Assembly: GCF_030409845.1 (NCBI RefSeq)
Contig: NZ_JAUFQQ010000003.1
Coordinates: forward strand, 1,178,001 to 1,242,000
Direction: 5' to 3'
From: Flavobacterium branchiarum
GTDB taxonomy: Bacteria > Bacteroidota > Bacteroidia > Flavobacteriales > Flavobacteriaceae
DNA length: 64,000 nucleotides
The notes beneath the pieces were generated by a model that was not told the DNA's origin, made no database searches, and saw only the letters and a program-made list of their open reading frames with translations. Both the position numbers and the translations under genes were made by a program. Numbering within the stretch: position 1 is the first letter of the stretch; the number at the start of each line of letters is the position of its first letter. Below, in pieces: positions 1 through 8,732 of the stretch.

Positions 1-702
1 AAGATTAGCATCAAGTTTGGTAGTTTTATAGGTTAAGTACGTTCCAAAGGTTTGTTTGTAATCTATTAATAATTTATTCTCTAGATTCGCATATTCATAA
101 CCTGTATTAAGCATTAATAAGCTTATACCCAATGCATCTACATTAGTATGATACCAAGCATATTGCATGGCTTTATAGTTAGAGATCGTGTAGGGAGTTT
201 CGATTACATTTTCTGCGTTAGCGTTGTATGCCACTCCTAAATCCAATTGATGGTTTTTTGGGTGAAAACTTACCAATACTGCATCATGACTTTGTCCTTG
301 TTGTGCCCAATCTATTTCTCCAAGAATACGTTGGTTATCATAGGCAAGAACTTGACGACCAACACGAGTACTCCACTTTTTGTCAAATTCATATTGTGCC
401 CAACCTTCAAATACAGCAACACCATTTTTATCAGCAACATTAGCATTTGCAACATCTCCCCAAGTTCTGGTGTTCTGAAGCGTTAATTTTACTTTTAATT
501 GATCTTGTGCAAAGTTTAAATTTAATCTCGAACGTTGGGAGATAAAAGACGTTCCGTCTTGGTCTTCAGGTAAAAGCGTTTTATATCCGTTTCTAAATTC
601 GTAACGGGGTCTTAATTGTAAATTTGCATCAAATTCTTGCGCTTGTACAGTAATGCTTATTATTCCTAATAGTAGTATAGAGATAATTTTTAAATTTTTC
701 AT
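1..702 (-). CDS. outer-membrane porin, alginate-export-like, 3' end outside window
   Basis: The reading frame runs from an ATG at 702 to base 1 without a stop, giving 234 residues of a longer protein. It begins with a signal peptide of about 21 residues ending in VQAQ. Amphipathic beta-strand stretches follow, with early motifs such as LQLRPRYEFRNGY and later GRQVLAYDNQRILGE, typical of Bacteroidetes beta-barrels of the alginate-export (PF13372) type. It would sit in the outer membrane as a channel; the substrate cannot be read from this fragment. An FNR/CRP-like site lies 55 bp upstream. The family call is by pattern memory. Confidence 0.7.
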   Translation of the reverse strand, partial: MKNLKIISILLLGIISITVQAQEFDANLQLRPRYEFRNGYKTLLPEDQDGTSFISQRSRLNLNFAQDQLKVKLTLQNTRTWGDVANANVADKNGVAVFEGWAQYEFDKKWSTRVGRQVLAYDNQRILGEIDWAQQGQSHDAVLVSFHPKNHQLDLGVAYNANAENVIETPYTISNYKAMQYAWYHTNVDALGISLLMLNTGYEYANLENKLLIDYKQTFGTYLTYKTTKLDANL

Positions 703-1109
703 AATTTGGTTATTTAAGGATAGCATAAAATTAAAATATCGTCACCGTTAGTTTTCTGATAAAAATCATGAAACCAGTGTTTTATATTAAAATAATGCGA
801 TCCCTTAATTTACATAATCAAAGTATGTTCTATTTGTGATTTTTGCTTTGAGTATATTGCTTTCAGTAGTGCTTATTGAGGAGAGTTAAAAAACTATTGC
901 AACATAAATAAGCCTTATCAAACTGAATTACTATTTTAATTGTTTGGTAGATACTGAAAAGGGAAAAGCAGGAGGTATTAAACGTATTGTAGAAAATACG
1001 ATAAGGGAGGTATGGTTAATTTGTAGTTTATTAAGTACTTACGTTTTTTTGATCTAACTTAATTGGTACGTTTTGAAATACGTATAAATACGTGTTTTTT
1101 TAATAATGA
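703..1109. other. intergenic region between porin and response regulator
   Basis: No convincing coding frame is seen in these 407 bases. The stretch holds the porin promoter region on the minus strand, including the FNR/CRP-like palindrome at 757-768, and the 3' flank of the response-regulator gene. Confidence 0.5.
757..768. promoter_or_regulatory. FNR/CRP-like palindrome upstream of porin
   Basis: TGATAAAAATCA is a perfect inverted repeat of TGAT with a 4-bp spacer, matching the core of the FNR/CRP consensus. It lies 55 bp before the porin start, a fitting distance for an activator. Function is inferred. Confidence 0.35.
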
Positions 1110-1775
1110 TTATGTTTGTATCAAAGCGTATTCAGTAGCTTTGTTGGATAGCTCCATTAGATTTTTTACTTTGAGTTTTTTCATCAAATTAAAACGATGA
1201 ACTTCGGCTGTTCTTTTACTAATGTTTAGCGTTTCTGCAATTTCTTTGTTTCCTTTTCCTGCTAATAACAATCTAAGAGTTTCTTTTTCTCTTTTAGTAA
1301 TTGTGACTTCATCGTTTAAAGACTGTTTTAAATCGTTATTGAAATCATTACGGAGAAGTTGTTTGATTAATATAGAAGATACATCCCCGCTGTAGTATTT
1401 GCCACCTTGAAGTACTGTATGTAGTGCTTTTAGAAATTCTTCCTTACTAGAACCTTTTAATAAATAACCATCTGCACCTGCTTTAATAGATTTTAAAACA
1501 CATTCTTCAGAGTCATACATGGTTAGTATGATTATTTTAACAAGTTGATTTTGTTCTCGAAGTTTTTCGATTACCTCTATGCCGGTTAGGAGTGGCATTC
1601 GAATATCTAATATAAGTAAATCGGGCTGTTTATCAGTAACTACTTCTAGTGTTTTTAAACCATCTGCAGCTTCGCCAACAACATCAATATTAGATTCGTT
1701 TTTTAATAATGATTTAATCCCATCTCTTACAAATACATGGTTATCTGCAAGAACAACACGAATAATATCTGCCAT
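1110..1775 (-). CDS. NarL/FixJ-family response regulator
   Basis: 221 aa. The N-terminal receiver domain (about residues 5-120) has the acidic pair near D11, the phosphoacceptor D57 in LLILDIRMP, and the conserved K near 106 in GYLLKG. The C-terminal LuxR-type helix-turn-helix (about 153-215) carries TKREKETLRLL and NKEIAETLNISKRTAEVH. It is a phosphorylation-controlled DNA-binding regulator. No histidine kinase gene is adjacent in the window, so it is an orphan here. Its target may be the neighbouring porin or something distant; the sequence does not say. Confidence 0.92.
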   Translation of the reverse strand: MADIIRVVLADNHVFVRDGIKSLLKNESNIDVVGEAADGLKTLEVVTDKQPDLLILDIRMPLLTGIEVIEKLREQNQLVKIIILTMYDSEECVLKSIKAGADGYLLKGSSKEEFLKALHTVLQGGKYYSGDVSSILIKQLLRNDFNNDLKQSLNDEVTITKREKETLRLLLAGKGNKEIAETLNISKRTAEVHRFNLMKKLKVKNLMELSNKATEYALIQT

Positions 1776-1945
1776 CTTACTTAATATTTAAATTAAATTT
1801 TACGTATATTCAGCTAGGTTATTATGCTAATATACGTAATTCTTAATTTTCTAATATTTTTTTGTACCCTTTATTTATGCGTTTTGTTTTATTTTTTTGA
1901 AGCTGTTTGTTTTTAAAGTAAAAACGATGAAGGGTAAACGATAGT

Positions 1946-2530
1946 TTATAGGTCTAATGAGGCTTTTATTAATCCAAGATTTTTTTTGCTATAATTTATC
2001 TTTAGTGCTTCTTGATGCCCTTTGTCAGACATTTTGTCCCACGTTTTTTTGATGATGTTTTTAAGTTTTTCCTCATCGTGTTTGTGGACAAAAGGATCTA
2101 GGTAATATTCTAAAAAAACAAGACAGATGACATCTTCTAATAATTGGGTTTCAGAATCTTTTTTAAGTAATTTTTTCTCGATCAAAAAAGAAACACGAGC
2201 GATAAATTCAGTATTATAACCAGACTTTTCTAAAATCAATGCAGTTGTCTTTGCGTGGAACTTTTTTAAATCTTCTCTCCATTTTAAATATCCTACGCGA
2301 TCCATTGGGTAGGATTCACGTGCCACTTTCCATCTGCATATGTGTTGCGCTTTAGATGCAATTTGTATTTCTTCGGATGCTTCAGGGGAAAAATCCATCA
2401 ATCTAGTATACATCCTGTTAGAGTATAATAGCTCCTTAGGATACGTGCTGTTATTGTCTGTTTCCTGATTTGGATCTTGAGCATTTTCAGCATCAATCCA
2501 CTCGCTTGCTTTTTGAAAAGGTGTTGTCAT
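1946..2530 (-). CDS. DUF4202 family protein
   Basis: 194 aa, full length for the family as I remember it. It is soluble with no signal peptide. The segment with HICRWKVARESYPMDRVGYLKWR and later DVICLVFLEYYLDPFVHKHDEEK is characteristic of DUF4202 (PF13875). The His/Glu/Asp-rich arrangement resembles all-helical HD-like folds, but no activity is known to me. It is a single gene with intergenic space on both sides. Confidence 0.8.
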   Translation of the reverse strand: MTTPFQKASEWIDAENAQDPNQETDNNSTYPKELLYSNRMYTRLMDFSPEASEEIQIASKAQHICRWKVARESYPMDRVGYLKWREDLKKFHAKTTALILEKSGYNTEFIARVSFLIEKKLLKKDSETQLLEDVICLVFLEYYLDPFVHKHDEEKLKNIIKKTWDKMSDKGHQEALKINYSKKNLGLIKASLDL

Positions 2531-2735
2531 TTAAATGAATATATAAAACCAAAGGTACTTAAATTAAGACATAGTACTAATTTAAAAGACAACATAAACA
2601 GTGCTTTTGTGTTAGAGTTTATACTACATCTCGATTGTTTGGCTTATTTTTTTATTGTAAATTAGCTTTATGTTTATTTGTGTAAAGTAAGCAAACCTCT
2701 TATTTAATTGTGCTTTTCAATTTAAAATTAAATCT

Positions 2736-3530
2736 ATGAAAAAAATATTTTTATTAGTCGCCATCTCCATTTTTTCATTTAGTTGTAGTTCAACAGTGAA
2801 ACCCTTAACTCAACCAAAAGAAGAAAATAAGACCACTATGAACACAAATAAAGCAGATGAATATGATGGTTCTACATTCTTTAAGGCTACGGGAAATGAG
2901 CCATTTTGGGGGGTGAAAATTGGAAAAGAAACTATTACGTTTACATCTTTAATCGAAGGATTAGAAGAAATTAGTGCTCCATACGTAGAGCCGATAAAAG
3001 CAATGGATGCAAATGTAAAGTTGTACCGTTTTAAAACTAAAACTGGAAGTATGAGTATTACTATTCAGCAAATGGATTGTACAGATACCATGTCTGATGA
3101 TAAATCACCCTATAATGTTAAAGTAGAGGTTACGAATGCTAGTGATGGTAGTATCCAAAAAATGGAGGGTTGCGGAAAATATATTACAGATTATCGTTTG
3201 CATGATATCTGGGTTTTAGAGCAACTAAATGGAAAAAAAGTAACTACTGCCGATTTTCAACGTGAATTGCCAAGAATTGAAATCAATAGTGCTGAGAATA
3301 GGTTTATGGGATTTGGAGGATGTAACAATGTTAATGGTGGTATCTTTTATGAAAAAGATTTGTTGCGTTTTACAAACGTAATATCAACATTAATGGCTTG
3401 TGGGAATAACAATAAAGAAGATGACTTTTTACAAGCACTTCAGAGTACAACAACGTATACTATAGGAAATAATAGGTTGTCATTGTCAAATCCATCAGGG
3501 TTGCTTTTGGTTTTTAAAAAAGTTGATTAG
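2736..3530 (+). CDS. lipoprotein with META (HslJ-like) domain
   Basis: 264 aa. A signal peptide ends in a lipobox (FSFSC, Cys about 17), so it should be a membrane-anchored lipoprotein. Residues about 45-150 form a COG3650-like domain starting GNEPFWGVKIG and including two Cys. Residues about 155-262 form a META domain (PF03724) with LHDIWVLEQLNGK, GFGGCNNVNG and LMACGNN. META proteins of this kind are linked to envelope stress and heat-shock resistance in E. coli HslJ. Four Cys across the two domains could pair in the periplasm. The exact role is unknown. Confidence 0.85.
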   Translation: MKKIFLLVAISIFSFSCSSTVKPLTQPKEENKTTMNTNKADEYDGSTFFKATGNEPFWGVKIGKETITFTSLIEGLEEISAPYVEPIKAMDANVKLYRFKTKTGSMSITIQQMDCTDTMSDDKSPYNVKVEVTNASDGSIQKMEGCGKYITDYRLHDIWVLEQLNGKKVTTADFQRELPRIEINSAENRFMGFGGCNNVNGGIFYEKDLLRFTNVISTLMACGNNNKEDDFLQALQSTTTYTIGNNRLSLSNPSGLLLVFKKVD

Positions 3531-3546
3531 TTATTGTTTTAATTAA

Positions 3547-3797
3547 GCTTCGACTCCGCTCAGCCTGACAAATAGTTTTTTGATTTATCTTATCCTTCTT
3601 ATGGGGATTGAAGGGTTTTTAGATTTAATTAATCGGGCTTCGACTCCGCTCAGCCTGACAAAATAGTTTATTGACACTATCTTGTCCTTGTGATGAGGTT
3701 GAAGGATTTTTATATTTAGTTAATCGGGCTTCGACTTCGCTCAGCCTGACAAATAGGTTATTGACACTATCTTGTCCTCCTGAGCGGAGTCGAAGGG
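3547..3797. repeat. cluster of REP-like intergenic repeats
   Basis: Three direct copies of CTTCGACTCCGCTCAGCCTG occur at 3547-3571, 3635-3660 and 3726-3750 (the third has one change). An inverted copy GAGCGGAGTCGAAGG ends at 3797. Decayed inverted pieces (such as GGGATTGAAGGG near 3606) lie between them. Direct and inverted copies could fold together as in BIME/REP elements. The motif is one I recognise as common between flavobacterial genes. The cluster lies downstream of the META lipoprotein and of the convergent DUF2130 gene, so it may end transcription from both. Confidence 0.75.
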
Positions 3798-3869
3798 TTT
3801 TGCATATTAACCTAATATCTTAGCGCCTTAGCTACTTAGTAACTCAGCACCTTAAATTAAGGGTTTAAC

Positions 3870-5138
3870 TTATTCCAACTCTTCTGTTTGGTCATCGACA
3901 AAATCTAATTCTAATGCTCTTACCGTTTGAACTGCATTTCCTGCGATTCCGCGAATAGAACCGTACATTCCTAAAGTATTATTAACTACTTTTTCTATTT
4001 GTTTTTCGCGTTGTTTCCAAATACGTTGCATGGCTCTTTTTTCTGAATCTAAATCGCTTTGCATTTGTGTAAATCCTTCTACGATGCCTTCAATTTGTAA
4101 ACGAAATTCGTTAGTAGTTAAGAAATCGTATAACATGGCCATTTTATCACCTTTGTTTTCTTGTGCTTGTACAGCTTGACTTACTTGGATTAATGACTGA
4201 CGTAAAACGGCACTTAATCCTTTAAATTCTTCGTAAGTACATATCCATATTCCGTCACGCATTCCCATACGATCCATTCCTGCAGGCATCACTTCGGTAA
4301 CAAGAACCCCGATATTGGCTTTTTTGTCTCTAATGTCGTTTTTGAATTTTTCAATCCAAGCCGGTTGGAAGGCTTTAGTACGCTTACTTTCGTAATAAAT
4401 AGTACCACAATTTTGTACTTCGCGAGTATTTACTATTTGTAAGCAATCGGCTCCATTGGCTCCCTTTTTAACTTCATCAATACTATCTAATGGGAAATTA
4501 GAAGCTAGCCATTCTTCAATAGCCAATTCCATTACTTCGCCTTGCAGTTGCATAGAACCTTGCTCTTGCTTGCGTTTCATTTCTTCGATCAGTTTCTTTT
4601 GGTCGTCCGATTGTTTTTGGTATTCTTTTATTTTTAACTCGTTCTTTTCTTCTTCTTGTTTTCGAATTTTATCTCTTTCTAGAACTAAGGTAGCATTGAG
4701 TTGTTTTTGAGATTCGGCTTCGATTGCTTCTTTCATCTCCAACTTTTCACGTTGAAGTTTAGCAATCTCACCTTCCATTTTATTTAATTCTCGTAACTTT
4801 TCAGATTTCTCCGAAAGTTCTTTTTCCATCGAAAGTAAACGGTCTTTGTTTTCTTCTTCGAGCTTCGTTTTTAGTTTCTCTGTTATTTCTTTTTCAGCTG
4901 TTTTTTTCTCGCGCTCTAAACGTTCAGCAAAAAGTTCGTTTTCGTGTTTCTTTTTAGCTTCAAATTCGGATTTGGCTTTTTCAAATTGCTCATTTTTGAG
5001 TTCTAATTCTTTTGTTTGAGCTGTGGCTTTTTGCTGGAATTCTTTACGAATACTGTCTTCTAATTGGTGTTTTAGAATGTCATTTACGTCGATTATTGTT
5101 CCGCAATTTGGACATTGAATTGAAGATTGCTCAGCCAT
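3870..5138 (-). CDS. DUF2130 coiled-coil protein
   Basis: 422 aa. An N-terminal zinc-ribbon-like CPNCG motif (residues 9-13) is followed by a long charged coiled coil (about 30-200) rich in Glu and Lys. The DUF2130 domain follows (about 205-365), with EVMELAIEEWL, GADCLQIVN and YYESKRTKAF. The domain has a restriction-endonuclease-like look (acidic residues before ESKRTK), which is inference. The family is widespread in bacteria with no settled function known to me. It stands alone with intergenic DNA on both sides. Confidence 0.88.
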   Translation of the reverse strand: MAEQSSIQCPNCGTIIDVNDILKHQLEDSIRKEFQQKATAQTKELELKNEQFEKAKSEFEAKKKHENELFAERLEREKKTAEKEITEKLKTKLEEENKDRLLSMEKELSEKSEKLRELNKMEGEIAKLQREKLEMKEAIEAESQKQLNATLVLERDKIRKQEEEKNELKIKEYQKQSDDQKKLIEEMKRKQEQGSMQLQGEVMELAIEEWLASNFPLDSIDEVKKGANGADCLQIVNTREVQNCGTIYYESKRTKAFQPAWIEKFKNDIRDKKANIGVLVTEVMPAGMDRMGMRDGIWICTYEEFKGLSAVLRQSLIQVSQAVQAQENKGDKMAMLYDFLTTNEFRLQIEGIVEGFTQMQSDLDSEKRAMQRIWKQREKQIEKVVNNTLGMYGSIRGIAGNAVQTVRALELDFVDDQTEELE

Positions 5139-5339
5139 TTTTTGATGATTTTTAGAAGTACTATTATTTTTTGCTAAGGTATTTAAAAGTTAGCTATAAG
5201 CATAATGTTTTCTCCTTTCGGTTTCCAATTTTTGATAAATATGTAAACTTGTATTTCGTGTTTTAATTTACAATTTATCTTTTTTTAAGGGGATTATACT
5301 AAGCGAATTAGGTTGTTTTATGATTTAATTACTCAAGAT

Positions 5340-5588
5340 ATGGAGCTGTTAAATGAATATTCTTGGGAAAGATATGGTGATTTTCTAGAAGTTGAAGGAG
5401 TAGAAGGGAAGGAGCATCGCAAAAACGTATTGGATTACGTTGTTAGAGAAGACTCATCAAGATCGATGAACTATCAGTTGGATTTAATAAAAAAGGCGGT
5501 TTTAGCAGTGTCTAAATTTTACATAAAAATAGGTGTTTCTGAGCTTTTGGTGGAATTAAATACTGATGAATTATTTTTTAAGTTTTGA
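5340..5588 (+). CDS. small hypothetical protein
   Basis: An 82-residue acidic frame from ATG 5340 begins MELLNEYSWERYG; an in-frame TTG at 5313 would add nine residues. No domain is recognised. Codon use looks coding and a hairpin terminator starts at the stop codon, which together suggest a real short gene. There is no Shine-Dalgarno signal to settle the start. Confidence 0.5.
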   Translation: MELLNEYSWERYGDFLEVEGVEGKEHRKNVLDYVVREDSSRSMNYQLDLIKKAVLAVSKFYIKIGVSELLVELNTDELFFKF

Positions 5589-5616
5589 CCTAACAGTTTT
5601 TTTAAGCTGTCAGGTC
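5587..5616. terminator. hairpin terminator after the small 5340 gene
   Basis: GACCTAACAG pairs with CTGTCAGGTC (one mismatch) around a T-rich loop, directly overlapping the stop of the upstream small gene. It lies between convergent genes and may serve both. Confidence 0.55.
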
Positions 5617-5650
5617 TGCGCTTAAATTTTAATCAATAATTATATTTTGG

Positions 5651-5929
5651 CTATAAAATCTGAGTTGTTTTATAAACCTGAATTTGGGACGCAAGATAAG
5701 TTTCGCTACTGGTAACAAATTCTTGTAAGTAGGATTGATTATTGTGTAAATCAAGCCCTGCTTGGTCTGTCCATTCTTCCCAAATGATATAAACGTTATC
5801 TGAATTGTGTAAATCATAACGAATACAAGCAGCTTCTTTTCTAGTTTGATTCACTAGATTTTCGATCATGGTTTTAACTTGTTCGTTGTTTTCTTTTTTG
5901 CTTTTAATGATGGCTGTTATCGAAATCAT
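5651..5929 (-). CDS. antibiotic-biosynthesis-monooxygenase (ABM) domain protein
   Basis: 92 aa, the usual length of single-domain ABM/YgiN proteins with a ferredoxin-like fold that forms dimers. Recognisable elements are the opening ISITAIIKSKKEN, ACIRYDLHNS and YIIWEEWTDQAGLDLH. Family members oxidise quinols or aromatic compounds without cofactors, or act as accessory proteins. It lies 2 bp after the quinone-reductase gene, so the two are almost certainly co-transcribed, which fits the E. coli pairing of YgiN with MdaB in a quinone redox cycle. Confidence 0.82.
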   Translation of the reverse strand: MISITAIIKSKKENNEQVKTMIENLVNQTRKEAACIRYDLHNSDNVYIIWEEWTDQAGLDLHNNQSYLQEFVTSSETYLASQIQVYKTTQIL

Positions 5930-5931
5930 GT

Positions 5932-6537
5932 TTATACAGTTTTAAAAAGTTGTTCTAAATGTGTAGTATATTCCTGCTTAAAGATAGCAATATTTTCTGG
6001 AGTTGCTCTTTTTTCGACATCGTGAAAATGAAAACTTTCTAATTTTTCCATTCCTGTAAATTTATTCATTTTATGAAAACCAAACATTACTCCATCATCA
6101 ACAGAGGTTTGTTCAAAGAATTCTCCTGGGAGTGTAAATGCTGTTTTAGGTGCATTCCAACTTGTGGTAAGCATGTATTTGCGTCCGTGTAAAAGGCCGC
6201 CTGTTCCGTAGTTAATGTCTGGATTTACGCGACTTCTTCCGTCACTTTTGTAAATTCCGTTGTTATGTCCAGCAGTAAAAACATCATCAATATATTTTTT
6301 AAAGCCGTTTGGTAATTGAAACCACCAAATTGGTGTATGGTAAATGATTAAATCTGCCCAAACAAATTTGCTTACTTCTTCTTGTAGATTTATTTCGTCG
6401 TTTATATTGGTTGTTTTTATTTCGTATTTGCTGTTTTGTGACAGAAACTCTGTTGTCCAGTCCTGAATGGTTTGATTGAATTTTCCTCCTGAGTGAGCAA
6501 ATTTCTGTCCGCCGTTTATTATAAATATTTTTTTCAT
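5932..6537 (-). CDS. mdaB: NAD(P)H quinone oxidoreductase, MdaB-like flavodoxin fold
   Basis: 201 aa. The flavodoxin-like opening MKKIFIINGGQKFAHSGGKFN, the YHTPIWWFQLPNGFKKYIDDV segment and GLLHGRKYMLTTSWNAP place it in the MdaB/NQO family, which reduces quinones by two electrons using FAD and NAD(P)H. It is cytoplasmic, full length and next to an ABM protein. It is probably transcribed from the aldo/keto reductase promoter upstream, through the structured element at 6568-6660. Confidence 0.88.
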   Translation of the reverse strand: MKKIFIINGGQKFAHSGGKFNQTIQDWTTEFLSQNSKYEIKTTNINDEINLQEEVSKFVWADLIIYHTPIWWFQLPNGFKKYIDDVFTAGHNNGIYKSDGRSRVNPDINYGTGGLLHGRKYMLTTSWNAPKTAFTLPGEFFEQTSVDDGVMFGFHKMNKFTGMEKLESFHFHDVEKRATPENIAIFKQEYTTHLEQLFKTV

Positions 6538-6567
6538 TTTTAATGCTCTAATGTGTTATTGTTTTTT

Positions 6568-6660
6568 GTGTGAGGGGTAGTAGCGGTATCCTTTTGTTTT
6601 TTCTTTTAAAAAATAAAAGATTTAGCGGATGACCCGACCCGCTTTTTTTGCGGGTCACAC
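6568..6660 (-). repeat. structured intergenic element inside the redox operon
   Basis: On the minus strand the 93-nt segment is closed by GTGTGA paired with TCACAC. It contains a GC-rich hairpin (CCCGC, seven A, GCGGG) and a long AT-rich hairpin pairing ATCTTTT with AAAAGGAT. The cloverleaf-like layout resembles a repeated flavobacterial intergenic element I have seen in other genomes; that recognition is from memory. It sits between the aldo/keto reductase and quinone-reductase genes and could trim or attenuate the transcript. Confidence 0.55.
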
Positions 6661-6671
6661 CCTGTAGATTC

Positions 6672-7658
6672 TTATTTTGTTTTTGAGATTGCTTGGTTAA
6701 TGAAATCAAGTTCTGATGCTGATAAATCAAAAGCCATTGCTTTTGCATTAGAAATTGCTTGTTCTGCATTTCTGGCTCCTGCTAAAACAATCGTGATTCC
6801 TTTTTGTAAGCTTGTCCAACGCAATACTAATTGGGCTAGCGTTGCATTTTTGGTGTTGGCTAATGAGCTTAGTTCTTCGACTAATGTTTTTACTTTGGCA
6901 AGATCGAATTGACTAAAATAGCCGTTACGATGGTCGTTGTCTTTTAGCTTGCTATCTGTAAAATATTTACCGGTTAGTAGTCCTCTTTCCATTGGGCTAT
7001 ATGCTATTATGCCAATGTTTTGAGACGTTGTAAGCGGAATTAAATCGGCTTCGATACTACGATTTAGCATGCTGTAGGAAACCTGATTTGATGCTAATTG
7101 TATTGTTTTTTGTGCTTCTTCTATTTGTGCTACGTCATAGTTACAAACTCCTGCGGCTCTTATTTTTCCTTGTTGGATTAATAATTCCATGGTTTCCATA
7201 GTTTCGCTAATAGGTGTTGTTGCGTCTGGCCAGTGTATTTGCAATAAATCGATATAATCGGTTTGTAAACGTTTTAAACTTTCTTCGACTTCCTTGATGA
7301 TATTTGCTTTTGAAGCGAATTGGTATACTGGTACTTTTTTGCCATTGTCATCGGCATCAAAAAAGAATTCTCCCTTGCCTTGATTACTGCCATCCCAAAC
7401 TAATCCAAATTTTGAAAGCAGTTGTACTTTCGATCTATCTTGTGTTTTTAGTGCTTCGCCAATCATTTCTTCACTCAATCCAAAACCATAAAAAGGAGCT
7501 GTGTCGAGTGTTGTCACGCCATTGTCGATTGATGCGTGTATGGATGCTATGGAGTCTTTCTTTTCGTTTCCGCCCCACATTGTGCCTCCTATGGCAAATG
7601 CACCGTATGTTATTGCTGATAATTCGAGTTCTGTATTGCCTAATTTTCTATATTCCAT
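6672..7658 (-). CDS. aldo/keto reductase
   Basis: 328 aa, a full-length TIM-barrel NADPH-dependent reductase. The catalytic tetrad is visible: D in TTLDTAPFYG with the Y of that motif, K in LLSKFGL and H in LLQIHWPD. The C-terminal LAGARNAEQAISNAKA stretch binds the cofactor phosphate. It is related to the YajO/Tas-type stress reductases. It is first gene of the operon leading to MdaB and ABM, and divergent from the AraC regulator at 7845, which probably controls it. Confidence 0.92.
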   Translation of the reverse strand: MEYRKLGNTELELSAITYGAFAIGGTMWGGNEKKDSIASIHASIDNGVTTLDTAPFYGFGLSEEMIGEALKTQDRSKVQLLSKFGLVWDGSNQGKGEFFFDADDNGKKVPVYQFASKANIIKEVEESLKRLQTDYIDLLQIHWPDATTPISETMETMELLIQQGKIRAAGVCNYDVAQIEEAQKTIQLASNQVSYSMLNRSIEADLIPLTTSQNIGIIAYSPMERGLLTGKYFTDSKLKDNDHRNGYFSQFDLAKVKTLVEELSSLANTKNATLAQLVLRWTSLQKGITIVLAGARNAEQAISNAKAMAFDLSASELDFINQAISKTK

Positions 7659-7697
7659 GATGCTATGTTTTTTACTTTAAAATTTATTTGGCAAAAT

Positions 7698-7753
7698 TAT
7701 ACCAAATTTAAGAGTTTTAATTGGTATATATTTTCGTTTATTAGGTATATTTG
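7698..7753. promoter_or_regulatory. divergent promoter/operator between aldo/keto reductase and AraC gene
   Basis: TATACCAA (7698-7705) and TTGGTATA (7721-7728) form a perfect inverted repeat with a 15-bp spacer, a likely site for the adjacent AraC regulator. TATATTTG at 7746-7753 matches the Bacteroidetes -7 box TAnnTTTG for rightward transcription. Binding is inferred. Confidence 0.5.
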
Positions 7754-7844
7754 CACCGCAAAATAGGTTGTGCAGAAAGTGCAGGTAATTAATTATATTG
7801 ATTAGCTTGTTTGATGTAACCTAAATTGCAATAAATGTATACTC

Positions 7845-8690
7845 ATGAAAAAAGAAAATTTATACGAACCTTTTACGGTTTCTTTTGAAACGTTAACTGA
7901 ATATCCTGATGTGGGTGACCGCCATAATTTTTTTGAATTGGTTTACGTATTATCTGGAACGGGTTCACAATGCATCAATAAAAATATATTTGAATATGAT
8001 GGTGGGCATTTGTTTTTGCTGACACCCGAGGATTGCCATAACTTTACGATTAAGACCGAAACGCAGTTTTTCTTCTTGAGATTTAATGATATTTATTTGA
8101 AGAATTCTAGTTTGCAGAATGAAAATATTCAGCGATTGGAATATATTCTTCAAAATGCCAATCATCAGCCTGGATGCATCTTAAAAAATGATTCTGATAA
8201 AATTTTGATTAAAACAATGATCGAAGCTATTATTCGCGAACATCAGGATAAGGATGTTTATAATAAAGAATTGATTCAGCAATTGGTGAATACCTTGATT
8301 ATTGTTGTTGCTCGAAATATTGCGAAGTATTTGCCTGAGCAGGTAAATATTGGTTGTGAGGCTAAAGCGATGGATATTTTGCAGTATATTCAGAATAATA
8401 TTTATTATCCTGAGAAAATAAAAGCAGAATCGATTAGTGAGCATTTTGGAATTTCGGGAACTTATTTAGGTCGTTATTTTAAGAAACATGCTAACGAAAC
8501 GATGCAACAATACATTAGTAATTATAAAACAAAACTAATTGAACATCGTTTGCAGTTTAGTGAAAAACGCATTAATGAAATTTCTTATGAGTTTGGTTTT
8601 ACCGATGAAAGTCATTTCAATAAGTTCTTTAAAAAACAAAAAGGCAATAGTCCTTCGGAGTTTAGGAAACTGGTCAGAATTAGTGCTTGA
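7845..8690 (+). CDS. AraC-family transcriptional regulator
   Basis: 281 aa. An N-terminal cupin-like sensor (about 15-110, with FFELVYVLSGTGSQCIN) is followed by two helix-turn-helix motifs (about 180-278) including ISEHFGISGTYLGRYFKKH and the signature INEISYEFGFTDESHFNKFFKK. It is divergent from the aldo/keto reductase operon and is its likely activator in response to a redox-active or aromatic compound (inference). Confidence 0.92.
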   Translation: MKKENLYEPFTVSFETLTEYPDVGDRHNFFELVYVLSGTGSQCINKNIFEYDGGHLFLLTPEDCHNFTIKTETQFFFLRFNDIYLKNSSLQNENIQRLEYILQNANHQPGCILKNDSDKILIKTMIEAIIREHQDKDVYNKELIQQLVNTLIIVVARNIAKYLPEQVNIGCEAKAMDILQYIQNNIYYPEKIKAESISEHFGISGTYLGRYFKKHANETMQQYISNYKTKLIEHRLQFSEKRINEISYEFGFTDESHFNKFFKKQKGNSPSEFRKLVRISA

Positions 8691-8732
8691 TTGTGTTTTT
8701 TTAGCTTATTTGCTTGATATTCTTTGGATCTA

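Noticed and set aside
7304..7660. 118-codon plus-strand frame over the aldo/keto reductase
   Set aside because: Antisense shadow of a well-supported enzyme gene with no family resemblance.
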